A DNA stretch of 40,147 nt from Rhodanobacter sp. UBA5168 (lineage in GTDB: Bacteria; Pseudomonadota; Gammaproteobacteria; Xanthomonadales; Rhodanobacteraceae): NCBI GenBank assembly GCA_002413455.1, contig DHXA01000001.1:1465-41611 (forward strand), given 5' to 3'. Shown here piece after piece: positions 1 through 8,868 of this stretch. A program made the translations under genes and the position numbers. Every line of letters begins with the position of its first letter. Within the stretch, counting starts at the first letter, position 1. The notes beneath the pieces are model-generated. The model worked only from the letters and a program-made list of their open reading frames with translations, was not told the DNA's origin and ran no database searches.

Positions 1-515
1 CCGATGATCAGCTCGCGCTGGCCACGGCCGACCGGGATCATCGCGTCAACCGACTTGTAGCCGGTCTGCAACGGCTGATCGACCGACTTGCGCCAGATCA
101 CGCCCGGCGCGACTTTTTCGACCGCGGCGCTGAGCTTGGCGCCCAGCGGGCCCTTGCCGTCGATCGGATTGCCCAGTGCGTCGACGACGCGGCCGAGCAG
201 CTCCGGGCCGACCGGCACTTCGAGGATGCGGCCGGTGGTCTTGGCGGTATCGCCTTCGCGCAGGTGCACGTATTCACCGAGCACCACCGCGCCGACCGAA
301 TCGCGCTCGAGGTTCAGCGCCAGCGCAAATGAGTTGCCGGGGAGCTCGATCATCTCGCCCTGCATCACATCGGCCAGGCCGTGGATACGCACAATGCCGT
401 CGGACACGCTGATGATCGTGCCCTCGTTGCGCGCTTCCGCGCCGAGCTTGAACTGCTCGATGCGGCTCTTGATCAGTTCGCTGATCTCGGACGGATTCAA
501 AGTGGTGCTGGACAT
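1..515 (-). CDS. atpA: F1Fo ATP synthase subunit alpha, N-terminal part (runs off the window)
   Basis: Subunit alpha forms the F1 hexamer with beta and carries non-catalytic nucleotide sites on the cytoplasmic side of the inner membrane. The visible 171 codons start [20 protein letters not shown] and continue through the N-terminal beta-barrel ([20 protein letters not shown]) to [19 protein letters not shown], just before the Walker A loop, which lies outside the window. The ATG at 513-515 fits the usual alpha N-terminus. The gene follows atpH by about 95 bp in the conserved order I-B-E-F-H-A, so it is the sixth gene of the operon. Identification is secure; only the 3' part is missing because the window ends. 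Confidence 0.97.
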   Translation of the reverse strand, partial: MSSTTLNPSEISELIKSRIEQFKLGAEARNEGTIISVSDGIVRIHGLADVMQGEMIELPGNSFALALNLERDSVGAVVLGEYVHLREGDTAKTTGRILEVPVGPELLGRVVDALGNPIDGKGPLGAKLSAAVEKVAPGVIWRKSVDQPLQTGYKSVDAMIPVGRGQRELII

Positions 516-609
516 GGTGGTTATCCCGAAAATTTTGGAAACTGTTTTTTCAAGAGTCCGGCCACGGATGGCCGGTTTGCTCTTCCGCGAAGTGGAGCTC
601 GCGTAAAAC

Positions 610-1143
610 TCAACTCGCCAACGCGCTGGCCAGCTTCGCCAGACGCCCGCGGGCGGAGCCGTCAATCACTTCAGCGCCGGTATCGATCACGGCGCCAGCA
701 AGCAGCGAGGCATCGACCCGGGTTTCCAGTTCGATCTCGCGCTTGAAGCGGCGCTTCAGCGATACCTTGAGCTGCTCCGCCTGCGCCGCGTCCATCGCCA
801 TTGCACTGGTCACCTTGACCAGCAGCTGCGACTCGGACTCGCGCTTGAACGCCTCATACAATTCGGCCACTTCCGGCAGCAGCGCCATGCGGCGCTGCTC
901 GGCCATCTCGCCGAGAAACTGTGCAAACGGCGCATCGGCGGCAACGCCGGGCGGCAGATGCAGCGCTATCAGCTGTGCTGGCAGCACGCGCGGATCGGTG
1001 CCGAGCAGGGCCACGCGCGAATCCTTCGCCACCGCAGCGGCGAAAGCCAGCACCTGCGACCACGCATCCAGCGAACCGCTTGCATGCGCCACTTCGAAAG
1101 CGGCGCGGGCGTACGGGCGGGCGAGGGTGATTGCCTGGGCCAT
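610..1143 (-). CDS. atpH: F1Fo ATP synthase subunit delta
   Basis: Delta joins the top of F1 to the b-subunit stalk and keeps the stator from rotating. The 177-residue length is normal for the family. The N-terminal helical domain ([19 protein letters not shown]) and the C-terminal part ([20 protein letters not shown], then [20 protein letters not shown]) are the conserved OSCP/delta signatures. It lies 3 bp downstream of atpF on the same strand, so it is probably translationally coupled. Nothing unusual is seen. Confidence 0.97.
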   Translation of the reverse strand: MAQAITLARPYARAAFEVAHASGSLDAWSQVLAFAAAVAKDSRVALLGTDPRVLPAQLIALHLPPGVAADAPFAQFLGEMAEQRRMALLPEVAELYEAFKRESESQLLVKVTSAMAMDAAQAEQLKVSLKRRFKREIELETRVDASLLAGAVIDTGAEVIDGSARGRLAKLASALAS

Positions 1144-1146
1144 CGA

Positions 1147-1617
1147 TCAGATCTCGGCCGCGAGCTGGTCGAGCAAGGCCTTGTGCGTCGACGCGTCGAC
1201 TTCGCGCTGCACGATCTTGCTGGCACCTTGCATCGCCAGCGCGCCCACCTGCTCGCGCAGCTGGTCACGGGCACGCTGAGCCATCGACGCAATATCGTCC
1301 TGCGCGGATGCCTTCAGCCGGTTGATCTCGGCGATCGCTTCACCGCGGGCCTTGTCGATGATCTGATTGGCCTGCTGCTGCGCCTTGTCGATGATCTCGG
1401 AAGCCTGCTGGCGGGCCACCTTGATCTCGGCCGCCACCTTGTGATCGGCATCCTTCAATTCGGCGTGCGCGCGCTCGGCGGCATTGAGGCCTTCGGCAAT
1501 CTTGATCTGCCGTTCCTCAATCGCCTTGTTGATATGCGGCCAGATGAAGTGGACACAGAACCAGATCAGGATGGCGAACGAAATCATTTCGCCAATCAGA
1601 GTGCCGTTGGGAAGCAT
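1147..1617 (-). CDS. atpF: F1Fo ATP synthase subunit b
   Basis: Subunit b dimerises to form the peripheral stalk linking Fo subunit a to F1 delta. The 156-residue protein has one N-terminal membrane helix (about residues 8-27, [18 protein letters not shown]), followed by a long charged, Ala-rich helix rich in K, E and Q typical of the b coiled coil. It matches the family in length and start ([14 protein letters not shown]). It sits between atpE and atpH in the operon. Confidence 0.97.
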   Translation of the reverse strand: MLPNGTLIGEMISFAILIWFCVHFIWPHINKAIEERQIKIAEGLNAAERAHAELKDADHKVAAEIKVARQQASEIIDKAQQQANQIIDKARGEAIAEINRLKASAQDDIASMAQRARDQLREQVGALAMQGASKIVQREVDASTHKALLDQLAAEI

Positions 1618-1715
1618 CGCTGCGTTACCTGTAAATGCTGAATATCACGAACAATGACGCCGGAGCGTCTTTGTAAAATGCGGCGCCGCCGAAGCGGCAC
1701 CTTGGATTGGCTTGC

Positions 1716-2048
<333 letters not shown>

Positions 2049-2097
2049 CTAAATGGTTGAAGCGGATGATTCGAAAAACGCGATTCAATAAACGTGA

Positions 2098-2919
<822 letters not shown>

Positions 2920-3285
2920 TCAACCCTTGAATCTGAACGCCAGCAGATAAACCGCGTAGGCAGCCACCAACCCCGTGATGGCGGCCAGTGGCGGCAACTT
3001 GTATTGAAACAGGATCATGAACAGCCCCCCGACAATCACGATCCATTTCAGGAGCATGCCCGTCAGCAAGCGGCTCAACGCCATGCCAGCCCCGCTCAAC
3101 CCGCTGAAGAAACGCAATGAGAGCAACGCGGTACCCAGCGCCACGATCACTGCACCCGCAGCAGCCGACATCGCTTCGCGGCGCCCCAGCGCCAGGAAAA
3201 CAAGGCCGGCCAGCAATGCCACAGCAAGCTGCAGCAACATGATGCGCAAGGCGAGACGTCGACCAGAGGCAAGACTATTGAGCAC
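2920..3285 (-). CDS. atpI: ATP synthase protein I
   Basis: AtpI is a small membrane protein at the head of many atp operons, thought to help assemble the c ring. The product has four hydrophobic segments (for example LALRIMLLQLAVALLAGLVF and WIVIVGGLFMILFQYKL), as in the family. I chose the GTG at 3283-3285, giving 121 residues starting with V/M-LNSLASG, because GGAGA lies seven bases upstream of it. An earlier in-frame GTG at 3307-3309 would add eight basic residues but lacks a good ribosome binding site. It is the first gene of the atp operon. Confidence 0.88.
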   Translation of the reverse strand: MLNSLASGRRLALRIMLLQLAVALLAGLVFLALGRREAMSAAAGAVIVALGTALLSLRFFSGLSGAGMALSRLLTGMLLKWIVIVGGLFMILFQYKLPPLAAITGLVAAYAVYLLAFRFKG

Positions 3286-3486
3286 GTAACGTCTCCGCGC
3301 GGCCTGCACCAGGCGGCACCGATACAGCTACGGGCCACGATCCAATCCGCAAAAGTATATCAGTGCGGTGATCGCAGCGACAAGCCGCGCCGCCTGCGAC
3401 ATCCTGTCCCGCCACCCGGAAACTCAACGCGCAGCCTGACCCCCAGCCACGTCGCGGCGCCCGAATTTTTTTGCGAGGGCACATGC

Positions 3487-3519
3487 AAGCAGGGCCGAAC
3501 ACGGAGTTCGGCCCTGCTT
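3487..3519 (-). terminator. Stem-loop downstream of the phasin gene
   Basis: A perfect 14-bp inverted repeat (AAGCAGGGCCGAAC at 3487-3500 and its complement at 3506-3519) encloses a 5-base loop, 32 bp past the phasin stop. The U-tract after the stem on the minus strand is short, so termination strength is uncertain. It also insulates the phasin gene from the atp operon promoter region. Confidence 0.65.
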
Positions 3520-3551
3520 TGTCGCAACGGAAAAGCGACGATACCGCTGGA

Positions 3552-3941
3552 TTACTTCGCGGCAGCCTTCTTGGCAGCAGCAACCGGTGCGGTGACGGCG
3601 TCGTTGGCGGCCTGACGCTGCTCCTGCACGAGCGCATTCAGCGACTCGGCGGTCTTCTGGGTGATCGCAAGAATCTCCTGCGAGACAGCCACCGAACGCT
3701 CGGCGTTGTCGCGGCTCAGGCTGGTGCCCTTCTCCCACAGGCTGCGCAGACCATTGGCGTCGCGCGTTTCCAACGCTTCGGCAACGAACTCGGCGGAAAC
3801 CTTGGCCTGCTGCTCGAGCGCCTTGAGCTGCAACTCGGCGACGGTCTCCAGGCCCTTCAGGGCCAGCGCCTGTGCCTTGAAAGCGCTGTCGGTGAACTGC
3901 TTGGTGAAAGCGAAAAGCTGATTGTTGATTTGCTGTGTCAT
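3552..3941 (-). CDS. Phasin family protein
   Basis: Phasins coat polyhydroxyalkanoate granules or act as related amphipathic helical proteins. The 129-residue product is almost entirely helical and opens MTQQINNQLFAFTKQFTDSA, a typical phasin_2 start. The repeated Ala/Gln/Leu heptads (ALALKGLETVAELQLKALEQ) continue to an Ala/Lys tail (PVAAAKKAAAK) like that of PhaP and of DNA-binding phasins. GAGGG lies upstream of the ATG. It stands alone, with a stem-loop downstream. No PHA synthase is visible in this window, so its role in PHA storage is inferred from family only. Confidence 0.88.
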   Translation of the reverse strand: MTQQINNQLFAFTKQFTDSAFKAQALALKGLETVAELQLKALEQQAKVSAEFVAEALETRDANGLRSLWEKGTSLSRDNAERSVAVSQEILAITQKTAESLNALVQEQRQAANDAVTAPVAAAKKAAAK

Positions 3942-4093
3942 GACATTGCCCTCGTTGAGGATCGGGTAGTGGCATGCACTCTAGCAGCACTTTTTGTGCA
4001 GTGCAATATATATTTTCACCAATGGATGGTGCTGTCAAAAAATATTCATCTAAAATAACTATTTATGACAACTGAGAGAATTATCGCGACGCG

Positions 4094-4456
4094 TCAAAAA
4101 CTGTCGTGGGTGCAACTGGCTCCGGACGTGCAGGTCTCATGCACCACGACCTTGTCCAGCCCAGCCAACAGCGGTTGCAGCCGCTGCCAGATCCAGCGCG
4201 CCAGCATCTCGCTGGTGGGGTTCTCCAGCCCGTCGATCTCATTGAGGTAATGATGATCGAGCTGTTCGTACAGCGGCGCGAAGGCCGCCTTAACATCGGC
4301 AAAGTCCATCACCCAGCCCATCTGCGGATCCGGCTCACCGGCCACATGGATCTCGACGCGAAACGAATGGCCATGCAGGCGTGCACACTTGTGGCCGGGT
4401 GGGACATTCGGCAGGCGATGCGCCGCTTCGAGCTGGAACACCTTGAAAATGTGCAT
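4094..4456 (-). CDS. queD: 6-carboxy-5,6,7,8-tetrahydropterin synthase
   Basis: QueD converts dihydroneopterin triphosphate to 6-carboxytetrahydropterin, the first committed step after GTP cyclohydrolase in preQ0/queuosine synthesis. The 120-residue protein has the zinc histidines His13, His28 and His30 (AAHRL and HGHSF), the catalytic Cys24 (HKCARLHGH), the Asp67-His68 pair in LDHHYLN and Glu107 in HETCTSG. It follows the E. coli QueD pattern closely. I start at the ATG at 4454-4456 ([13 protein letters not shown]). An upstream in-frame start would add 40 residues absent from the family. No other queuosine gene is nearby. Confidence 0.95.
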   Translation of the reverse strand: MHIFKVFQLEAAHRLPNVPPGHKCARLHGHSFRVEIHVAGEPDPQMGWVMDFADVKAAFAPLYEQLDHHYLNEIDGLENPTSEMLARWIWQRLQPLLAGLDKVVVHETCTSGASCTHDSF

Positions 4457-4810
4457 GGCGGAGGCCTGCGTGCGGACGATCGGCGGAAGAAAACACGCCA
4501 GGAGGAATGGATGGGTGCACTCGAACAAGGGGCGCAAACCCCTTATCCAGCGCAATCCTCGGATAAGAATTTGCATAACCTACCGTCAGAGTTACCGTCA
4601 GACGCGAGATTTTGTCCCTTCTGTTCCCTCGTACATTGTACAGATTGCTTCGGTTGACATCCCAACTCTAGCCCATGTCCCTGCCAACCTGAATCACCGA
4701 GCCGTTGTAAGAAGACGAACGTGGTGGCTATCACCATGCGGTCGAGACCATGAGCGGCGAGAACGATAATGACTTGCAGCCATCCTCACTGTGGCGAAAG
4801 CGTCAACCAG
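4457..4810. other. Divergent intergenic region between queD and the ZipA-domain gene
   Basis: No convincing gene. It holds a direct repeat of TACCGTCAGA (4581-4590 and 4593-4602, 12-bp period) and the small palindrome GTACATTGTAC (4631-4641). Both could be regulator sites for one of the divergent genes; this is inference only. Confidence 0.45.
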
Positions 4811-5380
4811 ATGACAGTCCCACAGCAACCTGCACCGCCGGCTGCTTCGACCGCAGGTGCATTCGCAACGGACGCACCGGCAATACCGAAGGTTCCACCG
4901 CGTTCGGATCTGGGACGCCGCCCGGCCCAGATGCCGGTGGAACGCATCGTCACCTTGTTCGTCGTCGCGCGCGACGGCGGGCACTTCCACGGCACCGACC
5001 TCATCGTCGCCGCCGAGAAGGCCGGACTCGAATTCGGCGACATGGGCATCTACCACCGCCTCGTCGACGGCAAGCGCGAACTCGGTCCGATCTTCAGCGT
5101 CGCCAACATGCTCAAGCCCGGCAATTTCGATCTGAGCCGGCTCGATGCACTACGTACGCCCGGCGTGAGCTTCTTCATGACCCTGCCGGCACCGCTGCCG
5201 GCGCTCGATGCCTGGGACGCGATGCTGCCCACCGCCCAGCGACTGGCCGAACTTCTGGACGGCCATGTGCTGGACGAAGAACGCAATGCATTGGGTCGCC
5301 AGCGCATCGCGCACATCCGCGACCAGCTGCGCGGCCGGGATCGCGATCACGAAGGCAAGGAAATCATCTTCGGGCGTTGA
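4811..5380 (+). CDS. ZipA C-terminal FtsZ-binding domain protein without membrane anchor
   Basis: ZipA ties FtsZ filaments to the membrane through an N-terminal helix and binds the FtsZ tail with its C-terminal domain. Residues about 40-180 here match that C-terminal domain (VERIVTLFVVARDGGHFHG, then LEFGDMGIYHR, PIFSVANMLKPGNFD and GVSFFMTLPAP). The N-terminus is only about 40 residues, Pro/Ala-rich, and has no hydrophobic segment. An in-frame stop at 4745-4747 (TGA) rules out a longer version. The start is uncertain: ATG at 4769 adds 14 residues, while the ATG at 4811 (MTVPQQPAPP) is used here; neither has a strong ribosome site. It is not next to ligA, where classical zipA usually lies, so it is probably a soluble paralogue rather than the main ZipA. 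Confidence 0.8.
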   Translation: MTVPQQPAPPAASTAGAFATDAPAIPKVPPRSDLGRRPAQMPVERIVTLFVVARDGGHFHGTDLIVAAEKAGLEFGDMGIYHRLVDGKRELGPIFSVANMLKPGNFDLSRLDALRTPGVSFFMTLPAPLPALDAWDAMLPTAQRLAELLDGHVLDEERNALGRQRIAHIRDQLRGRDRDHEGKEIIFGR

Positions 5381-5556
5381 CTCATCCGCATCAAGGCGGC
5401 ATGTCGGGTTCGTATTGCCCATATGATGGAAGAAAATCAGGCACTGGGGCTGGCGCCCTCGCGTGACCGGGTCTTGCATGATCAAATCGCAGTCAGCCTG
5501 CACATCGTCGACTGCATGAGTAAACTCCATCAGTTTCTTCCTTCGCGTGGAACAGG

Positions 5557-7398
5557 ATGACGGACGACGCAATTCAACGGATCGTTGGGGCATTGCAGCT
5601 AGACGATCCTGTCACCGCTCAGCATTTGTGCGAACTGCAGCTGCAGCTGCAGCCTGATGAATCCGACGTCCTTCTGCTGCTCGCACTGAGCCTCCAACGA
5701 CAGAACAAGTTCGATGCAGCAAAGGAAGTCTACGAACAGCTGACGCGGCTGCATCCGGACAGCGCGCTGCACTGGGGCAATTTTGCCACTGCCCTGAGGG
5801 TGGCGGGAAACCTTGAGGCTGCCGAGCGCGCGGCAAGAACGGCAGTGCAACTGGCGCCGAACGATGGCGACCAGCTCGAACAACTCGGCTTGTTGCAGTT
5901 CCAGCGCAACGAACCGCTGGCGGCGCGTGACACCTTGCTGGACGCGTTCCGGCAATCGCCGCAATCGCCATCCATTCGTATCCATGCCGCGCGCGCGTGT
6001 GTTGAATGCAGCGATTCCCGTGCCGACGAATTACTGCATCGGTGGCGCGAATGGCTTCCGCTGGAAGAGACGCTTCAATACGAACTGGCCGACACGCTGT
6101 TACAGACCGGCGATGCCGAAGCCGCGCTGGAGCTGCTGGAAGACCTGGTACGGCGCGAACCCGCGCACGTGCCTGCGAAGCTCCTGTTGGCAAACGTATG
6201 CGAGCGGGTGAATCGCCTGCAGGAGGCCGAAGTGTTGTTGCAAGCGATCATCGCCGACGGCGGCATCCATGACCCGATCGTGCATCGCGATGTCTCTCAC
6301 CAGCAGGCACAATTGGCCATGCGCAGGGGTGATCCAGGTGCCGCACGTGCGCTCCTCGAGCAATCCGGTCCGATCAACGACGGCGATTGCGCGCATTACT
6401 TCACCCTGGCGGGTGCCTGCGACCAAGCTGGCGGCGTTGGCGCCGCGATGGGTGCACTGCAGATCGCTCACGAAATGCAGGTTGCGAAGTTCAAGGCAAT
6501 CACGCCAGCTCGCTTCCATGCCGGTGCGTCCCTTCTCCCGCGCGCCGACGCCCGGGTCACCGAAGCCGACTATCGAAGCTGGTCGACACTGAAGGCACCT
6601 GATGCGGCTCAGTCGCCGGTATTCATCGTCGGATTCCCACGATCAGGCACGACCCTTCTGGAACAGATGCTCGACGCACATCCGCGTTTGCAGTCCATGG
6701 ACGAGAGACCATTTTTCAACATCCTTGCCGATCAGCTGGGCGACACTGGTTTGCAGATACCCGGGGAAATTCACAAGCTTCAGCAACGCGACTGCGACGA
6801 GCTGCGCAAGGGCTATCTGACTTTGGCCTGCGCAAAAGTGCCGCGTCGCTGGGATGCGCAACTGGTCGACAAGAATCCGTTGAACATGCTCTGGCTGCCG
6901 ATGATTCACCGACTGTTTCCGCAGGCGAAGTTCATCTTCGCCTTGCGCCATCCCTGCGATGTCATCCTGAGCTGTTATATGCAGAATTTCCGCTCTCCCG
7001 CGCTCGCGCTCGCCAGTGGATCGCTTGACCGGCTGGCCCGGGCCTACGTTGCGGCGATGGAATGCTGGCTGTATCACGTCGAAGTATTCAAGCCGCGGGT
7101 ATTCGTCTCGCGCTACGAGGGCCTGGTGGCCGACACGCCACGGCAAACGCGGCTGATCGCGGAATTCCTTGAGCTCGATGGCGCCGATTCCATGTTGGAC
7201 TATGCGCCGAGGGCGCGCGAAAAAGGCTATATCGCCACGCCGAGCTACACCCAGGTGATCGAGCCGATTCATGCGAAAGGGCTGAATCGCTGGTATCCCT
7301 ACCGCAATCATTTCCAGCCGTTGCTGGCAACCCTGCAACCGATGCTGGATCGATGGGGGTACGTCGTACCGAAATGGACGGATCCGATCACCGACTGA
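5557..7398 (+). CDS. TPR-repeat sulfotransferase
   Basis: A 613-residue cytoplasmic protein with two parts. Residues about 1-330 are TPR-like helical repeats (for example LLALSLQRQNKFDAAKEVYE and HWGNFATALRVAGNLEAAER), which usually bind a protein or peptide partner. Residues about 350-600 are a sulfotransferase_3-type domain. The PAPS 5'-phosphosulfate loop is VFIVGFPRSGTTLLEQML (about 354-371) and the 3'-phosphate loop is FALRHPCDVILSCY (about 461-474). The predicted reaction is transfer of sulfate from PAPS to an unknown acceptor. The ATG has GGAACAGG just upstream. The small oxygenase gene follows after 65 bp on the same strand, so the two probably form an operon. Acceptor identity cannot be read from sequence. 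Confidence 0.88.
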   Translation: MTDDAIQRIVGALQLDDPVTAQHLCELQLQLQPDESDVLLLLALSLQRQNKFDAAKEVYEQLTRLHPDSALHWGNFATALRVAGNLEAAERAARTAVQLAPNDGDQLEQLGLLQFQRNEPLAARDTLLDAFRQSPQSPSIRIHAARACVECSDSRADELLHRWREWLPLEETLQYELADTLLQTGDAEAALELLEDLVRREPAHVPAKLLLANVCERVNRLQEAEVLLQAIIADGGIHDPIVHRDVSHQQAQLAMRRGDPGAARALLEQSGPINDGDCAHYFTLAGACDQAGGVGAAMGALQIAHEMQVAKFKAITPARFHAGASLLPRADARVTEADYRSWSTLKAPDAAQSPVFIVGFPRSGTTLLEQMLDAHPRLQSMDERPFFNILADQLGDTGLQIPGEIHKLQQRDCDELRKGYLTLACAKVPRRWDAQLVDKNPLNMLWLPMIHRLFPQAKFIFALRHPCDVILSCYMQNFRSPALALASGSLDRLARAYVAAMECWLYHVEVFKPRVFVSRYEGLVADTPRQTRLIAEFLELDGADSMLDYAPRAREKGYIATPSYTQVIEPIHAKGLNRWYPYRNHFQPLLATLQPMLDRWGYVVPKWTDPITD

Positions 7399-7463
7399 CT
7401 CGGGTTGCATGTTTGATGACCCGATGGCCAACCCCTCTGCTGTACTTTGCGTGAGATTCGACG

Positions 7464-8024
7464 ATGCCACTGACGCGTTTCATCGAGGTAGACGGCCGCC
7501 CGATACGAATCTATGACGGGCTTGTCGCGTTGCCACTCGTCCGGCAGCTGACCGATGCCCTGCTGGATGCCAGCTTCGTCCGCAGCGAGGTGGCGCGCCA
7601 GGAAACCGCGGCGTTTCGTCATTGGGCAGTCGATATTCCGCTGGAAACCGCTCCGCAACTGGCCATCCATGAGCCTACCTTGACGGCGTCGCGCGACTTT
7701 GCGGACTGTGCCGATTACCGCATCCTTCGGTGCTACTGCAATCACGCCGCGTACGGGGACATGCTGTTCACCCATACCGACGTGCAGCCCGGGCAGAAGG
7801 GCCTGACTGCCCTGTGGTACATCGCTCCGGAATGGAATGTGGAGTGGGGTGGAGAAACCCTGTTCTACAACTCGAACATGGATGCAGAAGTGGCAGTGAG
7901 CCCTAGGCCCGGCCGTCTGGTGATTTTCGATGGAGCCATCCCTCACGTGGGCAGGCCGCCGAATCGCGTCTGTTACGCTCCGCGTTACACACTGGCCTTC
8001 AAGTTGGTTCCCGCCATCGCATGA
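7464..8024 (+). CDS. 2OG-Fe(II) oxygenase (prolyl-hydroxylase-like fold)
   Basis: A 186-residue stand-alone dioxygenase expected to use 2-oxoglutarate, O2 and Fe(II) to hydroxylate a substrate. The iron triad is visible as His104 and Asp106 in HTDVQPG and His161 in AIPHVGRPP. Arg174 in APRYTLAFK would bind the 2-oxoglutarate carboxylate. WGGETLFYNSNMD and SPRPGRLVIFDG are the usual strands between them. Length is normal for the 2OG-FeII_Oxy_3 class. It is co-directional with and 65 bp downstream of the TPR-sulfotransferase, suggesting both act on the same target. The gene ends 42 bp before the insertion element. Confidence 0.87.
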   Translation: MPLTRFIEVDGRPIRIYDGLVALPLVRQLTDALLDASFVRSEVARQETAAFRHWAVDIPLETAPQLAIHEPTLTASRDFADCADYRILRCYCNHAAYGDMLFTHTDVQPGQKGLTALWYIAPEWNVEWGGETLFYNSNMDAEVAVSPRPGRLVIFDGAIPHVGRPPNRVCYAPRYTLAFKLVPAIA

Positions 8025-8191
8025 ACTGGTGGTTTTCCGTTCGGATCCGCGCGTTGAGTCTGGCGTCTAGCAGGCTGTTGAGAATGCCCCTTTCGGCGCT
8101 GCGGGCATAGCTTGTCCCTATGAATCACACGCTGTGCAGGCAGCCGTCGCGGTCATTTCCCCTGGCGCAGGCGCACGTTTCCCGTCGTCGC

Positions 8192-8467
8192 TCATGCCGG
8201 CGATGACTCCCACCACTCGCCGATGCCACCGAGCCGAATCAGGTTGTACGCCGCGAACGTCCAGGTCACCCAACCGCGTACTTTGGGCAGCGCTACCAGC
8301 GGCAGTTTGCGCAGCCCGCCGATGGTCTTGATCCAGCCGAAGCCCTGCTCGATGCGTTTGCGGACCTGCAGGCTCACCGAGAAGTGCTCGTCGCTGATCA
8401 GCTCGTGCATTCGTGCCAGCAGCACGGTGTGCTCGAAGAACTGCTGGGCGATCGCCTCATCAAACAT
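8192..8467 (-). pseudogene. IS5-family transposase remnant, internally deleted
   Basis: The 91-residue frame joins two pieces that are far apart in intact transposases of this family. The first is an N-proximal segment ending HELISDEHFSV. The second is the C-terminal segment RKRIEQGFGWIKTIGGLRK to WVTWTFAAYNLIRLGGI. The central part with most of the DDE catalytic core is missing at the join, and the extreme N-terminus is missing too. It cannot encode an active enzyme. Confidence 0.85.
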
Positions 8468-8868
8468 CCCACATCACCTCCGCAGCAATCTAAATGACTA
8501 ATATCCCGACCCAGGTTCAGCTCGCCGCAACCGGTGGCATTGGGTGACTTCAGCCGGTCGGTGCTGCCTAGCCGTCATCGAACCTACAAGGGAATCTGTT
8601 CGGCCAGAACAGCGGGCACGCCCATGCTTCATCAAGCGCGAATCGGCTACCTTCGGCGGCTATGCCCGCGTAGAGCCGATCATCGGATTGTAAGCCTCAC
8701 ATTCGAGTAGCTTGGGCCCTAAGGTCCCAGCTCCCAAATTCATGCCGAGACGATAGTGGACATTTCCATGATTCCATCAGGGCGAAGCACCAACTCCGGG
8801 GCAGCAGTGGCCAAACTATGGTTAACCGCACAGACCGCGACGATGCGTCGGAGTTTCTCAACAGCCTG
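8468..8868. other. Right arm of the insertion element with no recognised gene
   Basis: About 400 bp lie between the transposase remnant and the right inverted repeat. In a simple deletion derivative this should encode the transposase N-terminus, but no such sequence is seen in any frame, and the longest plausible frames are about 30 codons. It may be captured passenger DNA or strongly decayed sequence. Confidence 0.5.
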
